DNA from: an uncultured bacterium
GTDB lineage: Bacteria > Desulfobacterota > Binatia > UBA1149 > CAITLU01
Direction of reading: 5' to 3'
DNA: 64,000 bases
Assembly (NCBI GenBank): GCA_903893315.1
Contig: CAITLU010000036.1
Location: 62,001-126,000 of the forward strand
Shown: one piece after another, positions 42,839-51,922 of the stretch
How the letters are laid out: the number at the start of each line of letters is the position of its first letter
Numbering within the stretch: position 1 is the stretch's first letter
The notes under the pieces: generated by a model
What the model saw: only the letters and a program-made list of their open reading frames with translations
Told to the model about the DNA's origin: nothing
Databases searched by the model: none
Position numbers and translations under genes: made by a program

Positions 42839-45114
42839 ACCCGATGCTGGACGGCACCGGCAGGAAACTCAATCGCGAAGCGAGTACCGCGTGGTTCGTT
42901 GGCCCTCACGCGCAGGTAGGCGTGATGATCGGCGGCCATCGAAGCGACGATGGCGAGGCCGAGGCCCGTGCCTTCGGTCTTGGTAGAAAAGTATGGCTCG
43001 AAGATCCGCGCACGAAGCTCGCGCGGAATACCGGGACCAGTGTCGCTAACTTCCAGTATCACTCGCGAAAGTACTTCGTCGTGACGCGTTGCCACCGTGA
43101 TCGCACGCGGCGGTCCCTGGACCTGGGCGATGGCCGCCACCGCATTGTCCAGAAGGTTGACGAGCGAGCGCTTGACCGAATCCCGGTGCAGAATAACCCG
43201 CGGCAGATCGTCGGTCTTGTCGAACGTGATGTCGATATCGGGACGAGCCTGACGAAACAGCGGCACCGTCTCTTCAACCAAGGCATTGAGATCCTGGAGT
43301 TGCTTGTCACCGCTGGCCTGACGCGCGAATTGGGAGAACTCGTTGACCAAGCGCTTGAGGCCGTCGACTTCGGTGACGATGGTGGCAACACACTCGCGCA
43401 CCAGCGCCGCGTCGTTGTCGCTGAGCTGACCGACCAGACGCCGACCCAGGCGCTGGGCCGAAAGCTGAATGGGAGTCAGCGGATTCTTGATCTCGTGGGC
43501 GATGCGGCGGGCGACCTCGCGCCACGCCTCCATGCGCTGAATCTCGCGAATCTGCGAAACGTCTTCGAAGAACAGCACCGAGCCGGTCGTGGGGCCGCGC
43601 CCTCGCCGCAGATTGGTTGCGGTCACCAGCAACGTGCGGTTGTCTTCGGGCCGTCGCACGTTGACGCCGCTGCCGGCAACCTGGCGTCCTGCGATCACGT
43701 CTTTGAGCAGCGCGACGACTTCGGGATAACCTGCCTCTTCGAATACATCTTCGGCGCCGCGCCCGACGATGCCGTCCTCTTTGAGTGCGAGCAACGCCAG
43801 CGCCGCCGGGTTGGCGGTGCCGACACGCCCCTCGGCATCGAGCGACACCACACCCGCGTCGATGTTGGCCAGAACGTTTTCGATATAGACGCGCCGCTCT
43901 TCGAGCGCGTCACGGCCACGTTTGAGTTCGGCCGTCATGGCGTTGAAGGAACGCACCAGCGTGCCAACTTCGTCACCACCTTCCTCGGGCAGCGCGACGT
44001 CCAGACGACCGCCCGCGACTTCGCGCGTGGCGGCAGCCAGGCGCCCGATCGGTTCGGTGATGCCGCGGGCCAGATAGAGGCCCAGCCAGGTGGCGGAGAA
44101 CACCACCACCACAGAGGCGAGCATCATCGTGATCAGATAGAGATTCTTGAGCGGTTGCTTGCTGAGCTTCATGCGGCGAAACTCGCGAAAGGAGTCGAGG
44201 ATCTCGGCACTCCAGGCGCGCGGGCTCTCCGGCACCACATAGTCGACAATCACCGCTCCTACGACGCGACCTCCGACGCCGGTGATCGCGGCAGCTCCGC
44301 GAATGATGTCGGTACTGCCCTGACTCTCTACTCTCGTCGCGTCCTCTTTGCGCCCGGCAGCCGCCACCAGCGCTACATCGTCGGCATCTCTGGCGACATT
44401 GCTGGCGGATTCACCTCTGTACAGCGCGACCAGAAGCTTGCCGTCGGGGCCGATAATCTCGACAGTGCCGAGCGAGTAGATGTCCTGCTCTTCGGCCACG
44501 ACCGCGCGCAACGCTCTCTCGTTTGCCGGCTGCAGAAGCTTGCCTTTGTCTATCTCGGCGGCCACTGCGCGGGCATGGGCCACGGCGCTGTCGGCGGCGC
44601 TCTGGTAGTAGGTGCGGGCCAGACGGTAAGCACCGCTGAGTGAATCTTCGACCTGACGGCCGAGCCAGTCGTCGATGCCGTTGCTGACGAATTCGAACGA
44701 AACCATCACCATCACGATCGCCGGCAGCAGTGCGATCGTTACGAAAGCGAGCACCAGGCGAGAACGCAGGTGACTTCCCATGATGCCGCGGCGTCGTTCC
44801 AGGACCAGTCGCAGCAGATTGCGCACGACCAGGAATACGACGAGCAGCAGCAGGACGATGTTGAGGTTGATGAGGAGAACCGACAGGACATTGCCGGTGG
44901 CGCTGCGCGCACCGGGGCGGCCTACTTCCCACAGCGCGAAAGCAACCACCGCCAGACCGGCCGCCAGGACGATCGACATCTCGCGCCGCCGACGCCGCGT
45001 CTCGAGGGAATTGCGTGAGTCCTGCGCGCCAGGAGGCGCAGAGGAATCGTGCTGTTCCTGCGGCCGCCGGGACGTGCTCCCGGTCTTGCGACTATGCCAC
45101 CACACCCTCGACAA
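42835..45114 (-). CDS. NtrY-like transmembrane sensor histidine kinase
   Basis: A 759-residue kinase with transmembrane helices at about 47-63, 75-98, 117-140 and 326-347. A periplasmic sensing region of about 185 residues lies between the third and fourth. HAMP (about 345-400), PAS (about 405-520), a HisKA domain with H540 in AHEIKNPLTPIQLSAQRL, and an ATPase with N657 (NLLDN), DTGPGI, FEPYFSTK and GTGLGL follow. The layout matches NtrY. The usual partner NtrX (receiver-AAA+-Fis) is replaced by the receiver-LpxC gene. The start is uncertain: TTG 45114 or GTG 45105 (GAGG nine bases upstream), two or eleven bases after ruvB. Confidence 0.94.
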   Translation of the reverse strand: MSRVWWHSRKTGSTSRRPQEQHDSSAPPGAQDSRNSLETRRRRREMSIVLAAGLAVVAFALWEVGRPGARSATGNVLSVLLINLNIVLLLLVVFLVVRNLLRLVLERRRGIMGSHLRSRLVLAFVTIALLPAIVMVMVSFEFVSNGIDDWLGRQVEDSLSGAYRLARTYYQSAADSAVAHARAVAAEIDKGKLLQPANERALRAVVAEEQDIYSLGTVEIIGPDGKLLVALYRGESASNVARDADDVALVAAAGRKEDATRVESQGSTDIIRGAAAITGVGGRVVGAVIVDYVVPESPRAWSAEILDSFREFRRMKLSKQPLKNLYLITMMLASVVVVFSATWLGLYLARGITEPIGRLAAATREVAGGRLDVALPEEGGDEVGTLVRSFNAMTAELKRGRDALEERRVYIENVLANIDAGVVSLDAEGRVGTANPAALALLALKEDGIVGRGAEDVFEEAGYPEVVALLKDVIAGRQVAGSGVNVRRPEDNRTLLVTATNLRRGRGPTTGSVLFFEDVSQIREIQRMEAWREVARRIAHEIKNPLTPIQLSAQRLGRRLVGQLSDNDAALVRECVATIVTEVDGLKRLVNEFSQFARQASGDKQLQDLNALVEETVPLFRQARPDIDITFDKTDDLPRVILHRDSVKRSLVNLLDNAVAAIAQVQGPPRAITVATRHDEVLSRVILEVSDTGPGIPRELRARIFEPYFSTKTEGTGLGLAIVASMAADHHAYLRVRANEPRGTRFAIEFPAGAVQHRV

Positions 45115-45116
45115 CC

Positions 45117-46199
45117 TCAGTCGAACAGCGTGGGCTGCTCGCGGCCGGGCCGCAGGCCGAGGTGCTCGTAAGCCCTCGCAGTGGCCACCCGGCCGCGCGC
45201 GGTTTTTTGCAGGAAGCCGCAGCGAATGAGGTAAGGCTCGTAGACTTCCTCGAGACTGGCAGCATCTTCGCCGAGCGCAGCCGCCAGCGTCTCTATCCCT
45301 ACCGGACCGCCTTCGAATTTTTCGAGCAGTACGCTAAGGAAGCGCCTGTCCATCGTGTCGAAGCCGGCGCGGTCGACACCGAGCAGTTCCAAACCGTCAT
45401 CGGCAACTTGACCGGTGATGCGCCCCGACGCCTTGACCTCCGCATAGTCACGCAGACGCCGCAGCAGACGGTTGGCCACTCGCGGCGTTCCGCGTGAACG
45501 CTGGGCAATGCGCAGCGCCGCGCCTTCGTCAATGACAACGCCGAGACGGCGCGCCGAGCGGTTGACGATCTCCGCCAACTCCTCGTCGCTGTAGAACTCG
45601 AGTTGAAAAGTGTTGCCGAAGCGCGAGCGCAGCGGAGCGCTGAGCATCCCTGCACGCGTAGTTGCCCCGACCAGCGTGAAGCGCGCCAGCGACAGCGAGA
45701 TCGAACGCGCCGACGGCCCCTCACCGATCACCAGATCGATGCGGAAGTCTTCCATCGCCGGATACAGGATCTCTTCGATGGCCTTTCCCAAACGGTGGAT
45801 CTCGTCGATGAAAAGCACGTCGCCGCGTTCGAGCGAGGTGAGAATCGCGGCGAGATCTCCCGCCTTCTCGATCACCGGACCACTGGTCGGGTGCAGACGT
45901 CCGCCCATGCTGCGCGCCACGATGTAGGCGAGCGACGTCTTGCCCAGACCTGGAGGACCGATCAGCAGCAGGTGGTCGAGTGTCTCGCCGCGCGCCTTGG
46001 CGGCACGAATAGAGATGTCGAGATTGCGACGGACCTGAACCTGACCGACGTAATCATCGAGCGTCTCCGGCCTGAGGCTGACGTCGGCGCTGCCGTCGTC
46101 GCCCTGAGCGGACGGCAACGTTGCGTCGGACGCATCCGCGACGGCCGACCGCTGCAGCACCTGCGACGCGGCCTTGGAAATGTCTTCTTTGCGCGTCAT
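45117..46199 (-). CDS. ruvB: Holliday junction branch migration helicase RuvB
   Basis: AAA+ motor of RuvAB (360 residues). It has Walker A GPPGLGKT, Walker [10 protein letters not shown], the [20 protein letters not shown] sensor/arginine-finger stretch, and a winged-helix DNA-binding end ([14 protein letters not shown]). The N-terminal extension of about 35 residues is variable. It lies 28 bases after ruvA and directly before the sensor kinase. Confidence 0.97.
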   Translation of the reverse strand: MTRKEDISKAASQVLQRSAVADASDATLPSAQGDDGSADVSLRPETLDDYVGQVQVRRNLDISIRAAKARGETLDHLLLIGPPGLGKTSLAYIVARSMGGRLHPTSGPVIEKAGDLAAILTSLERGDVLFIDEIHRLGKAIEEILYPAMEDFRIDLVIGEGPSARSISLSLARFTLVGATTRAGMLSAPLRSRFGNTFQLEFYSDEELAEIVNRSARRLGVVIDEGAALRIAQRSRGTPRVANRLLRRLRDYAEVKASGRITGQVADDGLELLGVDRAGFDTMDRRFLSVLLEKFEGGPVGIETLAAALGEDAASLEEVYEPYLIRCGFLQKTARGRVATARAYEHLGLRPGREQPTLFD

Positions 46200-46227
46200 C
46201 TAAACCAATCCTGGCAGCACCGGCGGC

Positions 46228-46830
46228 TCAGCTTCTGACGGAGGCAGAGGGCGAAGCCATCGCGAGCAGGGCACGGCGGATGAGACTTTCCAGGGTCGCA
46301 TCCTCGGCGCCCCGCACGCTGCGCAGCGCCTTTTCCGCTTCACCGCGCTTGTAGCCGAGCCCGAGCAGGGCCGACACCGCGTCCTCTTCCATTCCGTGCT
46401 CGCCCGGCAGTGCCGCCTCTTCGCTGTCGGACCCGAGCTTGCCGCGCAGCTCCATCACCAGCCGCTCTGCAGTCTTGCGGCCTACGCCGGGAATGGCGAC
46501 CAGCCTTGCGATGTCGGAGACGGCAACGGCTTTGGCCAGTTCGGCGGGCGCGATTCCCGACAGCAGGGCCAGCGCCAGTCGCGGACCGATTCCCGTCACA
46601 CTGCGCAACAGGTTGAATGCAGCCTTTTCTTCACGACCGCTGAACGCGAACAGTTCCAAAGCATTCTCGCGCAGGTTGGTGACGATGAAGAGATCGACGC
46701 GCTCGCCTTGCGGTGGCAGCGCGTAGAACGTCTGCAGCGAGATGAGGGCCTGATAGCCGACACCGCCAACGTCCAGCAGCACTTCGCCAGGCAGCTTCTC
46801 GGCAAGCACACCACGCAGACGTCCGATCAT
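46228..46830 (-). CDS. ruvA: Holliday junction DNA helicase subunit RuvA
   Basis: Tetrameric junction-binding protein of 200 residues: an N-terminal OB fold (MIGRLRGVL), two helix-hairpin-helix motifs (SVTGIGPRLALALLS and AIPGVGRKTAERLV) with the acidic pin region, and a C-terminal RuvB-binding domain (ALLGLGYKRGEAEKAL). It starts by ATGA overlap with ruvC. Confidence 0.97.
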   Translation of the reverse strand: MIGRLRGVLAEKLPGEVLLDVGGVGYQALISLQTFYALPPQGERVDLFIVTNLRENALELFAFSGREEKAAFNLLRSVTGIGPRLALALLSGIAPAELAKAVAVSDIARLVAIPGVGRKTAERLVMELRGKLGSDSEEAALPGEHGMEEDAVSALLGLGYKRGEAEKALRSVRGAEDATLESLIRRALLAMASPSASVRS

Positions 46831-47393
46831 ACGCGCACCGCCCTCCAGCTTCGTGCCCGGATGCGCGATGCGGCGCGCGGGCCGAGTCCCTCACCGAGCC
46901 TGGCCTGGACCTTGGCTTCGAAGCTCCCCGAAAGCCCGTGGCAGAGCGCTGCCGCCAACGCATCCGCGGTATCCGTGTCGGGCAGTTCGACCAGGCCGAG
47001 CAGGCGCTGGACGGCCAGCTGCACCTGTTGCTTGTCCGCACGGCCGTACCCGACCACAGACTTCTTGACCATCATCGGAGTGTACTCGCTGAGGCGAAGA
47101 CCGCGCGCTGCAGCAGCCGCCATCGCCACCCCGCGGGCCTCACCCAGACGGAAGGCACTCTGGACGTTGCGAGCGACGAAGTTGCGCTCGAGACTGAGTT
47201 CGTCGGGACTGTGCTCGTCCATGACTTCGAGCAAGGAACTGTAGATGAAAGCGAGTCTCAGCGAGATGTCGCGACGACCCGACGCGGCCGCATCGATGGC
47301 ACCCGAGCAGACGTGCACCAGGCGCGGCCCCTGGCAGTCGATGACGCCCCATCCGCAAGTGACTGTGCCCGGATCGACGCCTAGGACCCTCAC
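46827..47393 (-). CDS. ruvC: Holliday junction resolvase RuvC
   Basis: RNase H-fold endonuclease (188 residues). Catalytic acids are visible as D7 in VLGVDPGT, the Glu of ELSLERNF, and the Asp cluster in DTDTADALAAALCH. The start is GTG at 47393, seven bases after yebC. ruvCAB order is conserved. Confidence 0.97.
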   Translation of the reverse strand: MRVLGVDPGTVTCGWGVIDCQGPRLVHVCSGAIDAAASGRRDISLRLAFIYSSLLEVMDEHSPDELSLERNFVARNVQSAFRLGEARGVAMAAAAARGLRLSEYTPMMVKKSVVGYGRADKQQVQLAVQRLLGLVELPDTDTADALAAALCHGLSGSFEAKVQARLGEGLGPRAASRIRARSWRAVRV

Positions 47394-47400
47394 TCCGGTA

Positions 47401-48150
47401 TCACGCTGAGAGGCGGCTCAGCTCCTCGTCGTCTATTTCGAAGTTGGCGGAAACACGCTGCACGTCGTCGTGGTCCTCCAGCGCCTCGAGCAGCCGCAAG
47501 GCGCGGCCGGCGTCGGAGCCCGCCAGTTGCACGGTGTTCTGCGGAACCAAACTGATTTCGGCCGCGATCACCTTGAAACCCGCGGCCTCCAGCCTGGCAC
47601 GGGTTTCCTCAAGACTCTCGACCGGCGTCGTCACCAGGAAACCGTCTTCTTCGGCCGCCACGTCGGAGGCTCCGGCCTCCAGTGCCACCTCGAAGATCTG
47701 ATCTTCGGCGACCCCTTCGGCGGCCAGACGCACCTGGCCAACGCGATCGAACATCCATTTGACGCAGTTGGACTCACCCAGGTTGCCGCCGTTCTTACTG
47801 AAGATGTTGCGCAGGTCGGCAACCGTCCGGTTGCGGTTGTCAGTCAGCGCTTCGAGGATCACAGCCATGCCAGCGGGACCGTAGCCCTCGTAGGTGACCT
47901 CCTGATACATCTCGCCATCGGTCGCGCCGGCGCCCTTTTTGATAGCCCTGTCGATATTATCGTTGGGCATGCTCTGAGCCTTGGCGGCAGCTATGGCAGT
48001 GCGAAGTCGTGGATTGGCGCCTGAATCACCGCCGCCCATACGGGCGGCCACAGAAATCTCCTTGATGAGTTTCGTGAATATTTTCCCACGCTTGGCGTCC
48101 TTTGCCGCCTTCTTGTGCTTGATGGAACTCCACTTGGAATGGCCCGACAT
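47401..48150 (-). CDS. yebC: YebC/TACO1-family protein
   Basis: Family protein linked to translation of problematic sequences and to transcription regulation, 249 residues from the ATG at 48150. It opens with MSGHSKWSSIKHKKAAKDAK and contains ARMGGGDSGANPRLR, YEGYGPAGMAV and RNIFSKNGGNLGE, all diagnostic. The frame is open far upstream (to 48606), but those residues are unrelated and would cover the rlpA promoter region. Head of yebC-ruvCAB-kinase-lpxC. Confidence 0.95.
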   Translation of the reverse strand: MSGHSKWSSIKHKKAAKDAKRGKIFTKLIKEISVAARMGGGDSGANPRLRTAIAAAKAQSMPNDNIDRAIKKGAGATDGEMYQEVTYEGYGPAGMAVILEALTDNRNRTVADLRNIFSKNGGNLGESNCVKWMFDRVGQVRLAAEGVAEDQIFEVALEAGASDVAAEEDGFLVTTPVESLEETRARLEAAGFKVIAAEISLVPQNTVQLAGSDAGRALRLLEALEDHDDVQRVSANFEIDDEELSRLSA

Positions 48151-48178
48151 ACCCCTGACCTTTGACCGAATTTTTGCT

Positions 48179-48207
48179 TCGATACCACAGGCCCCGGGGG
48201 GAGTAAA
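48179..48207 (-). promoter_or_regulatory. Weak candidate promoter for yebC-ruvCAB-kinase-lpxC
   Basis: Reading leftward, TTTACT (48202-48207) and TATCGA (48179-48184) have 17-base spacing, about 30 bases before the yebC ATG. They match four and three of six consensus bases. The 226-base divergent gap (48151-48376) holds no other recognisable element; promoters for rlpA must also lie there. Confidence 0.3.
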
Positions 48208-48376
48208 CGAAACATGATGCTTGCACACGGCCTGCAGATAGGCTTCTCTGTGCCGGTCGCCGCAACCCGAACGGGTCCGGAGGCTGGGTAAAGGGTGGTG
48301 CCGCTGGTGGCGCTGCGGACCGAAAGACGTCGAACCGCGAAGAACTGCGATGGATCGCGCCTGAGGACACAGAAGC

Positions 48377-49171
48377 TTGCTTAACCGACTCCTCTCTCTA
48401 GCGGCACTTGCCGCGCTCACGGCTCTGACGACGGCAGGGTGTGCCGCGTCGACATACGCCCTCAATCCTTCCATGGTCTCGGGCGCTTCTCTTCCAGACA
48501 TTGCTGCAACTGGTTCCGGGCGTCCACAATCGACGGACGACCAGACAGTCCTTACCCAGGAAGGTCGCTGCTCCTGGTACGGCCCGCGTTTCCACGGCGG
48601 CCGCACATCGAGCGGCGAAAAATTCGATCAGAAAGCCTTCACCGCCGCCCACCGCAGCCTTCCCTTCGGAGCCCAGGTAGAGATCACCGAACTCGACACC
48701 GGAAAGAAAGTCAGGGTTCGGATCAACGACCGGGGGCCCTTCACGCAGCAGCGTGTCATCGACGTCTCCTATGCCGCCGCCTGTTCGCTCGGCATCGTCG
48801 GCCGCGGAGTGGCCAACGTGGCACTGCGTCTCGTCGACGATAAGAAAGCGACCTGGCCGGGACCGATCTACGCTTTGCAGGTGGCGAGCTTCACGAGCAA
48901 AGACCAGGCCGAGACCTTCGTGGCCGCGCTGACACCCGCGCAAAAAGCCACCGCCGTCTATTACATCAAGGCGCCGGAGCCCACGGCGCGCGGCTATCGT
49001 GTGCGCTTCGGCCCCTTCACGGAGCAAGACATGGCCAAGGTCGTAGCTGCTCAGCTCAAGCGGCGTGGCCTGAGTTCCGACGTAATCGCCGAAGACTTCG
49101 GACACGGCAGCGTCGTCGCCGACAACAACACGCCCGAGCCTTCTATCAAGCGCGGATCTTCGCTGCACTGA
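48377..49171 (+). CDS. rlpA: RlpA-like septal ring lipoprotein (DPBB and SPOR domains)
   Basis: Lipoprotein of 264 residues. A signal peptide ends in a lipobox-like TTAG/C (Cys22). The double-psi beta-barrel domain (about 62-155) has EGRCSWYGPRFHGGRTSSGEKFD and INDRGPF with the catalytic Asp of lytic transglycosylases. A C-terminal SPOR domain (about 163-240) binds denuded septal peptidoglycan. The start is TTG at 48377, preceded by GAGGA. Divergent from yebC. Confidence 0.93.
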   Translation: MLNRLLSLAALAALTALTTAGCAASTYALNPSMVSGASLPDIAATGSGRPQSTDDQTVLTQEGRCSWYGPRFHGGRTSSGEKFDQKAFTAAHRSLPFGAQVEITELDTGKKVRVRINDRGPFTQQRVIDVSYAAACSLGIVGRGVANVALRLVDDKKATWPGPIYALQVASFTSKDQAETFVAALTPAQKATAVYYIKAPEPTARGYRVRFGPFTEQDMAKVVAAQLKRRGLSSDVIAEDFGHGSVVADNNTPEPSIKRGSSLH

Positions 49172-49174
49172 CGC

Positions 49175-49226
49175 CGCGATCCGCTTCCGCGCTCCGCTCG
49201 CGACACTCTCCTCTTTTTCTTTGTTT
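49175..49226 (+). terminator. Possible terminator between convergent rlpA and cutA
   Basis: A weak CGCGA/TCGCG stem (49175-49179 and 49198-49202, long loop) is followed by a pyrimidine tract with CTTTTTCTTTGTTT (49213-49226). The T-rich tract is unusual for this DNA and follows the rlpA stop closely. Confidence 0.35.
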
Positions 49227-49234
49227 CACTCGCT

Positions 49235-49636
49235 TCAGGCGACTACGCCGCAAGCGGCCAGCAGCCACGCCAGGTAGTCGGCATCGCTTTCGGTCGCGTC
49301 GATGCCGACGATTTCCGGACATTCGTAGGCGTGAAGTTCGCGAATACGCCGCCGTAGCGTGGGCCACAGCGAGGCCTCGGTCTTGATGACCAGAAGCACT
49401 TCGCCCTCGCTCACCACAGCCTCGCGCCAACGATAGGTCGATTGCACCGGCACGCGGCTTACGCAGGCGGCCAGTCTCTCCTCGACAAGTATGCGCGCCA
49501 TCGCTTGCGCGCTCCCCTCTTCGCCGACCGTGCACAAGACCACCAGCAAGCGCTGCTTGCGCGACTGCGAGGCAGAGCGCTTCGCAATCCGCCCTGCGCG
49601 CCTTGCTTTCGGGTCAGTGGCATCTTCATCGGCCAT
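49235..49636 (-). CDS. cutA: Divalent-cation tolerance protein CutA
   Basis: Small trimeric PII-like protein of 133 residues. The CutA core starts at about residue 30 (LLVVLCTVGEEGSAQAMARILVEERLAACVSR) and includes STYRWREAV, EVLLVIKTE and YECPEIVGI. A basic N-terminal extension of about 28 residues (Arg/Lys/Ser) is added. The molecular role of CutA in bacteria remains uncertain. Convergent with rlpA. Confidence 0.94.
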   Translation of the reverse strand: MADEDATDPKARRAGRIAKRSASQSRKQRLLVVLCTVGEEGSAQAMARILVEERLAACVSRVPVQSTYRWREAVVSEGEVLLVIKTEASLWPTLRRRIRELHAYECPEIVGIDATESDADYLAWLLAACGVVA

Positions 49637-49649
49637 CAGCGTCTCCGTG

Positions 49650-50738
49650 CTACGAAGGCTCGGTCACCCTTGATGCGTCTTCCTTCGCGCTCCGCTCCCG
49701 CGCGTCGCGCAGTTCCGCTGCCGCTTCTTTGCGACCGCGCCGCGTCCACGACGCAAGCAGCGCTTCATAAGCCGGAGGTGAACCTGCCTCGGCGGCCGCC
49801 GCAGGCGGTCGCCCGAGCGCAACGCGAAGCCGCACCGCCGCGCGGCCGAGCAGACGGCCCGAGGACACCGGCGAGATCAGCCCCGCACGACACAGCGCCG
49901 TCCTGGCCAGTTCCAGATGCTCGCGACGCAGGCCGCGATCGCGACGCACCGTCGCTTCGAAACTGCGCGTGAGTCCGACCGGATCGAGTTCACAGTCGCG
50001 CGCCACGGAGATCACTCCATCCGCATCCAGATCGCCCATCGCGTGCAGCAAGAGTGCACTCTCAAAGTAATTGTCGAACCACAGCAGACGCCGACCGAAG
50101 GCCGCGAGTTCCTGATCCGAACGTGGCCGCGCGCGCAGGATGCAGATCAAGCGCACACGACGCGGCCTCAGTCCGCGTGTCACCGCGTCCAGGATCGACT
50201 CCAGGTAATCGTCGTCGATGCCCGCCTGTTCCAGCAGCGCCTGAAGCCTGTCGCGGTCGATGCGTCCCGCAACTACGTCGGCGTAGAGCGAATAGATGAA
50301 GGGGTCAGACTCCCAATCATCGCCGAACAGCAATTCGTCGGCGCCGCCTTCGGTCACCTGCGCGCTGCGCAGCAGTTCGGACAACTTGTAGCCGATCTGC
50401 TCTCGCAACATATCGAAACGCCCGCGCACGAGATGGCGCATCTGATCCTTGAAGCGGATCTCGTCGTACTCGATGCCGTCCATGTGCAGCTTGCCGCGAA
50501 TCGCCTGACCGATCTGAGGCGGCGAAGCCGACATGAAACACACCGAAACACGGCGCTCGCGACGCTCGGCAGACCGGCGCAGCGCTTTGACAAGAGCGAT
50601 CACACCGGGAACCGCGCGCTTGTCCTCTGCCCGTTCGAACGGGATGCGAAGAAGACCGCGCAGAGATTCGAAATCCGAGACCAGGTAGGTCTTGTCGAGA
50701 TCCCAGCGAAAAACCGTGAGCTTCTTCACGGTTGCCAT
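49650..50738 (-). CDS. HAD-type phosphatase-domain protein (App1/DUF2183-like)
   Basis: A 362-residue protein whose N-terminal half has the four HAD motifs: WDLDKT (nucleophile and acid Asp), FMSASPP, the Lys in IRFKDQ, and GDDWESDPF. This resembles the catalytic domain of App1-like (DUF2183) phosphatidate phosphatases, without their usual N-terminal partner domain. The C-terminal 190 residues are helical and unassigned, ending in a charged tail. It overlaps the upstream DUF2064 gene by 13 bases. Substrate unknown. Confidence 0.72.
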   Translation of the reverse strand: MATVKKLTVFRWDLDKTYLVSDFESLRGLLRIPFERAEDKRAVPGVIALVKALRRSAERRERRVSVCFMSASPPQIGQAIRGKLHMDGIEYDEIRFKDQMRHLVRGRFDMLREQIGYKLSELLRSAQVTEGGADELLFGDDWESDPFIYSLYADVVAGRIDRDRLQALLEQAGIDDDYLESILDAVTRGLRPRRVRLICILRARPRSDQELAAFGRRLLWFDNYFESALLLHAMGDLDADGVISVARDCELDPVGLTRSFEATVRRDRGLRREHLELARTALCRAGLISPVSSGRLLGRAAVRLRVALGRPPAAAAEAGSPPAYEALLASWTRRGRKEAAAELRDARERSAKEDASRVTEPS

Positions 50739-51436
50739 CCTTCACGCCGCAACCGCGCGAGCAGTTCGACTGTACGCGGGCAGCACGCAGAGGTGTCGCT
50801 CTCTAGACGCCTATTCAAGGAAGCAAGACTTGCGGCATCATCCACATCACTCCAGAGCGGAACAAGCGAGTACACAATCCCCTCCTCGCTCAGTCTGGTT
50901 GTGGTTGCACCGAACACGCCCGAGCCGCCCCATGGTACGTCGATGCTGAACAAACATGGAACGCGACGACGTGCGGCAACCAGATAGTAACCGCCGTCAT
51001 CGCAAGGACCGAGCACGACCTCGGGTTCGGCTTCGCCTCTGCCCGGGGCGAGCATCTGAAATGATGACGTCACATAGCGTGGCGGAAGATCCGGCAGATC
51101 GCCTCCGACCAGAGCCACTGCCTCCGCCTCTTCGAGTCCCGCTTCCATCACCCTTTGCATACGCCGGCCCAGATCGCCGTGCCCCTGCTCCAGACACGCC
51201 ACACCTGACCTCCTGGCCAAATCCGCCAGACGCGGTCCGCCCGCTCCGGGGCTTGCCGCCAGCCTGACTTCAAAGAGCCCGCCGGCACCCGCGGCAACCA
51301 AAGTCTCGAGCATGTCGCCCAGGAAGGCCTCGACCAGATCGGCGGCCTGCGCAGGTCTGAGCGGCGGACACAGACGCGTCTTTACGCGACCGGGCTCAGG
51401 CTCCTTGGCGAAAATGTAAAGGATGCCGAGTGGCAT
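50726..51436 (-). CDS. DUF2064 / TIGR04282 nucleotidyltransferase-like protein
   Basis: GT-A-fold protein of 236 residues from the ATG at 51436. It has the N-terminal FAKEPEPGRVKTRL, the central GGDLPDLPP and LGPCDDGGYYLVA motifs, and VPWGGSGVF, as in the DUF2064/TIGR04282 family related to CofC/MobA nucleotidyltransferases. The frame is open to 51646, but the extra residues cover the rplU promoter side and are not family-like. Function unproven; it may act on a sugar or phosphate substrate. Confidence 0.88.
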   Translation of the reverse strand: MPLGILYIFAKEPEPGRVKTRLCPPLRPAQAADLVEAFLGDMLETLVAAGAGGLFEVRLAASPGAGGPRLADLARRSGVACLEQGHGDLGRRMQRVMEAGLEEAEAVALVGGDLPDLPPRYVTSSFQMLAPGRGEAEPEVVLGPCDDGGYYLVAARRRVPCLFSIDVPWGGSGVFGATTTRLSEEGIVYSLVPLWSDVDDAASLASLNRRLESDTSACCPRTVELLARLRREGWQP

Positions 51437-51535
51437 CGGCAGATTTTTCTCACGAGCCCAGCAGAGCGGCAACCGCCCGCGCGACAACCCGAGTGCCTGA
51501 TCAGCCAGAAGCACGCACTGAAGCTCCTGCGCGCG

Positions 51536-51564
51536 TTGACTTCGAACGCCCCTCTTGCCACTCT
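51536..51564 (+). promoter_or_regulatory. Candidate promoter for rplU-rpmA-obgE
   Basis: TTGACT (51536-51541) is a five-of-six -35 match, 17 bases before a poor -10 (CACTCT, 51559-51564). It sits 25 bases ahead of the rplU ATG in the 152-base divergent gap, which otherwise shows nothing notable. Confidence 0.35.
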
Positions 51565-51588
51565 CCGGGACTTTCGAGGAATTCGACC

Positions 51589-51900
51589 ATGTCCTATGCG
51601 GTGATTCGAAGCGGCGGAAAGCAGTACAGAGTGAGCCCCGGCTCACGCCTGACGATAGAGAAACTCGTGGGCGACCCGGGTCAGAACGTTGAGTTCCGTG
51701 AAGTTCTCCTTCTTGGAGACGGCGGCAGCGTTCAGATCGGTGCGCCTCTGATCGAGGGTGCGTCGGTCAAGGCCGTCATCGTCGAGCAGGATCGCGGCCC
51801 ACGCATCCTGGTCTTCAAGAAGAAACGGCGAAAAGGTTATCGGCGTCGCCGCGGCCATCGCCAGTACGAAACAACAGTCCAGATCACTTCCGTCGACTGA
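51589..51900 (+). CDS. rplU: 50S ribosomal protein L21
   Basis: Large-subunit protein of 103 residues. ATG at 51589 with GAGGA eight bases upstream. Family motifs: YAVIRSGGKQYRVSPG at the start, IGAPLIEGASVKA, and the basic FKKKRRKGYRRRRGHRQ end. Followed by rpmA after 22 bases. Confidence 0.98.
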   Translation: MSYAVIRSGGKQYRVSPGSRLTIEKLVGDPGQNVEFREVLLLGDGGSVQIGAPLIEGASVKAVIVEQDRGPRILVFKKKRRKGYRRRRGHRQYETTVQITSVD

Positions 51901-51922
51901 CGACTGACCTCGGAGACGATTC

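Noticed and set aside
42844-44643. Long open frame of about 600 codons opposite the sensor kinase
   Set aside because: It mirrors the kinase codons in GC-rich DNA, has no family-like motif and lies wholly inside a gene with clear domains.
48151-48606. N-terminal extension of yebC across the divergent gap
   Set aside because: YebC proteins start at MSGHSKW; the upstream residues are not family-like and would overlap rlpA.
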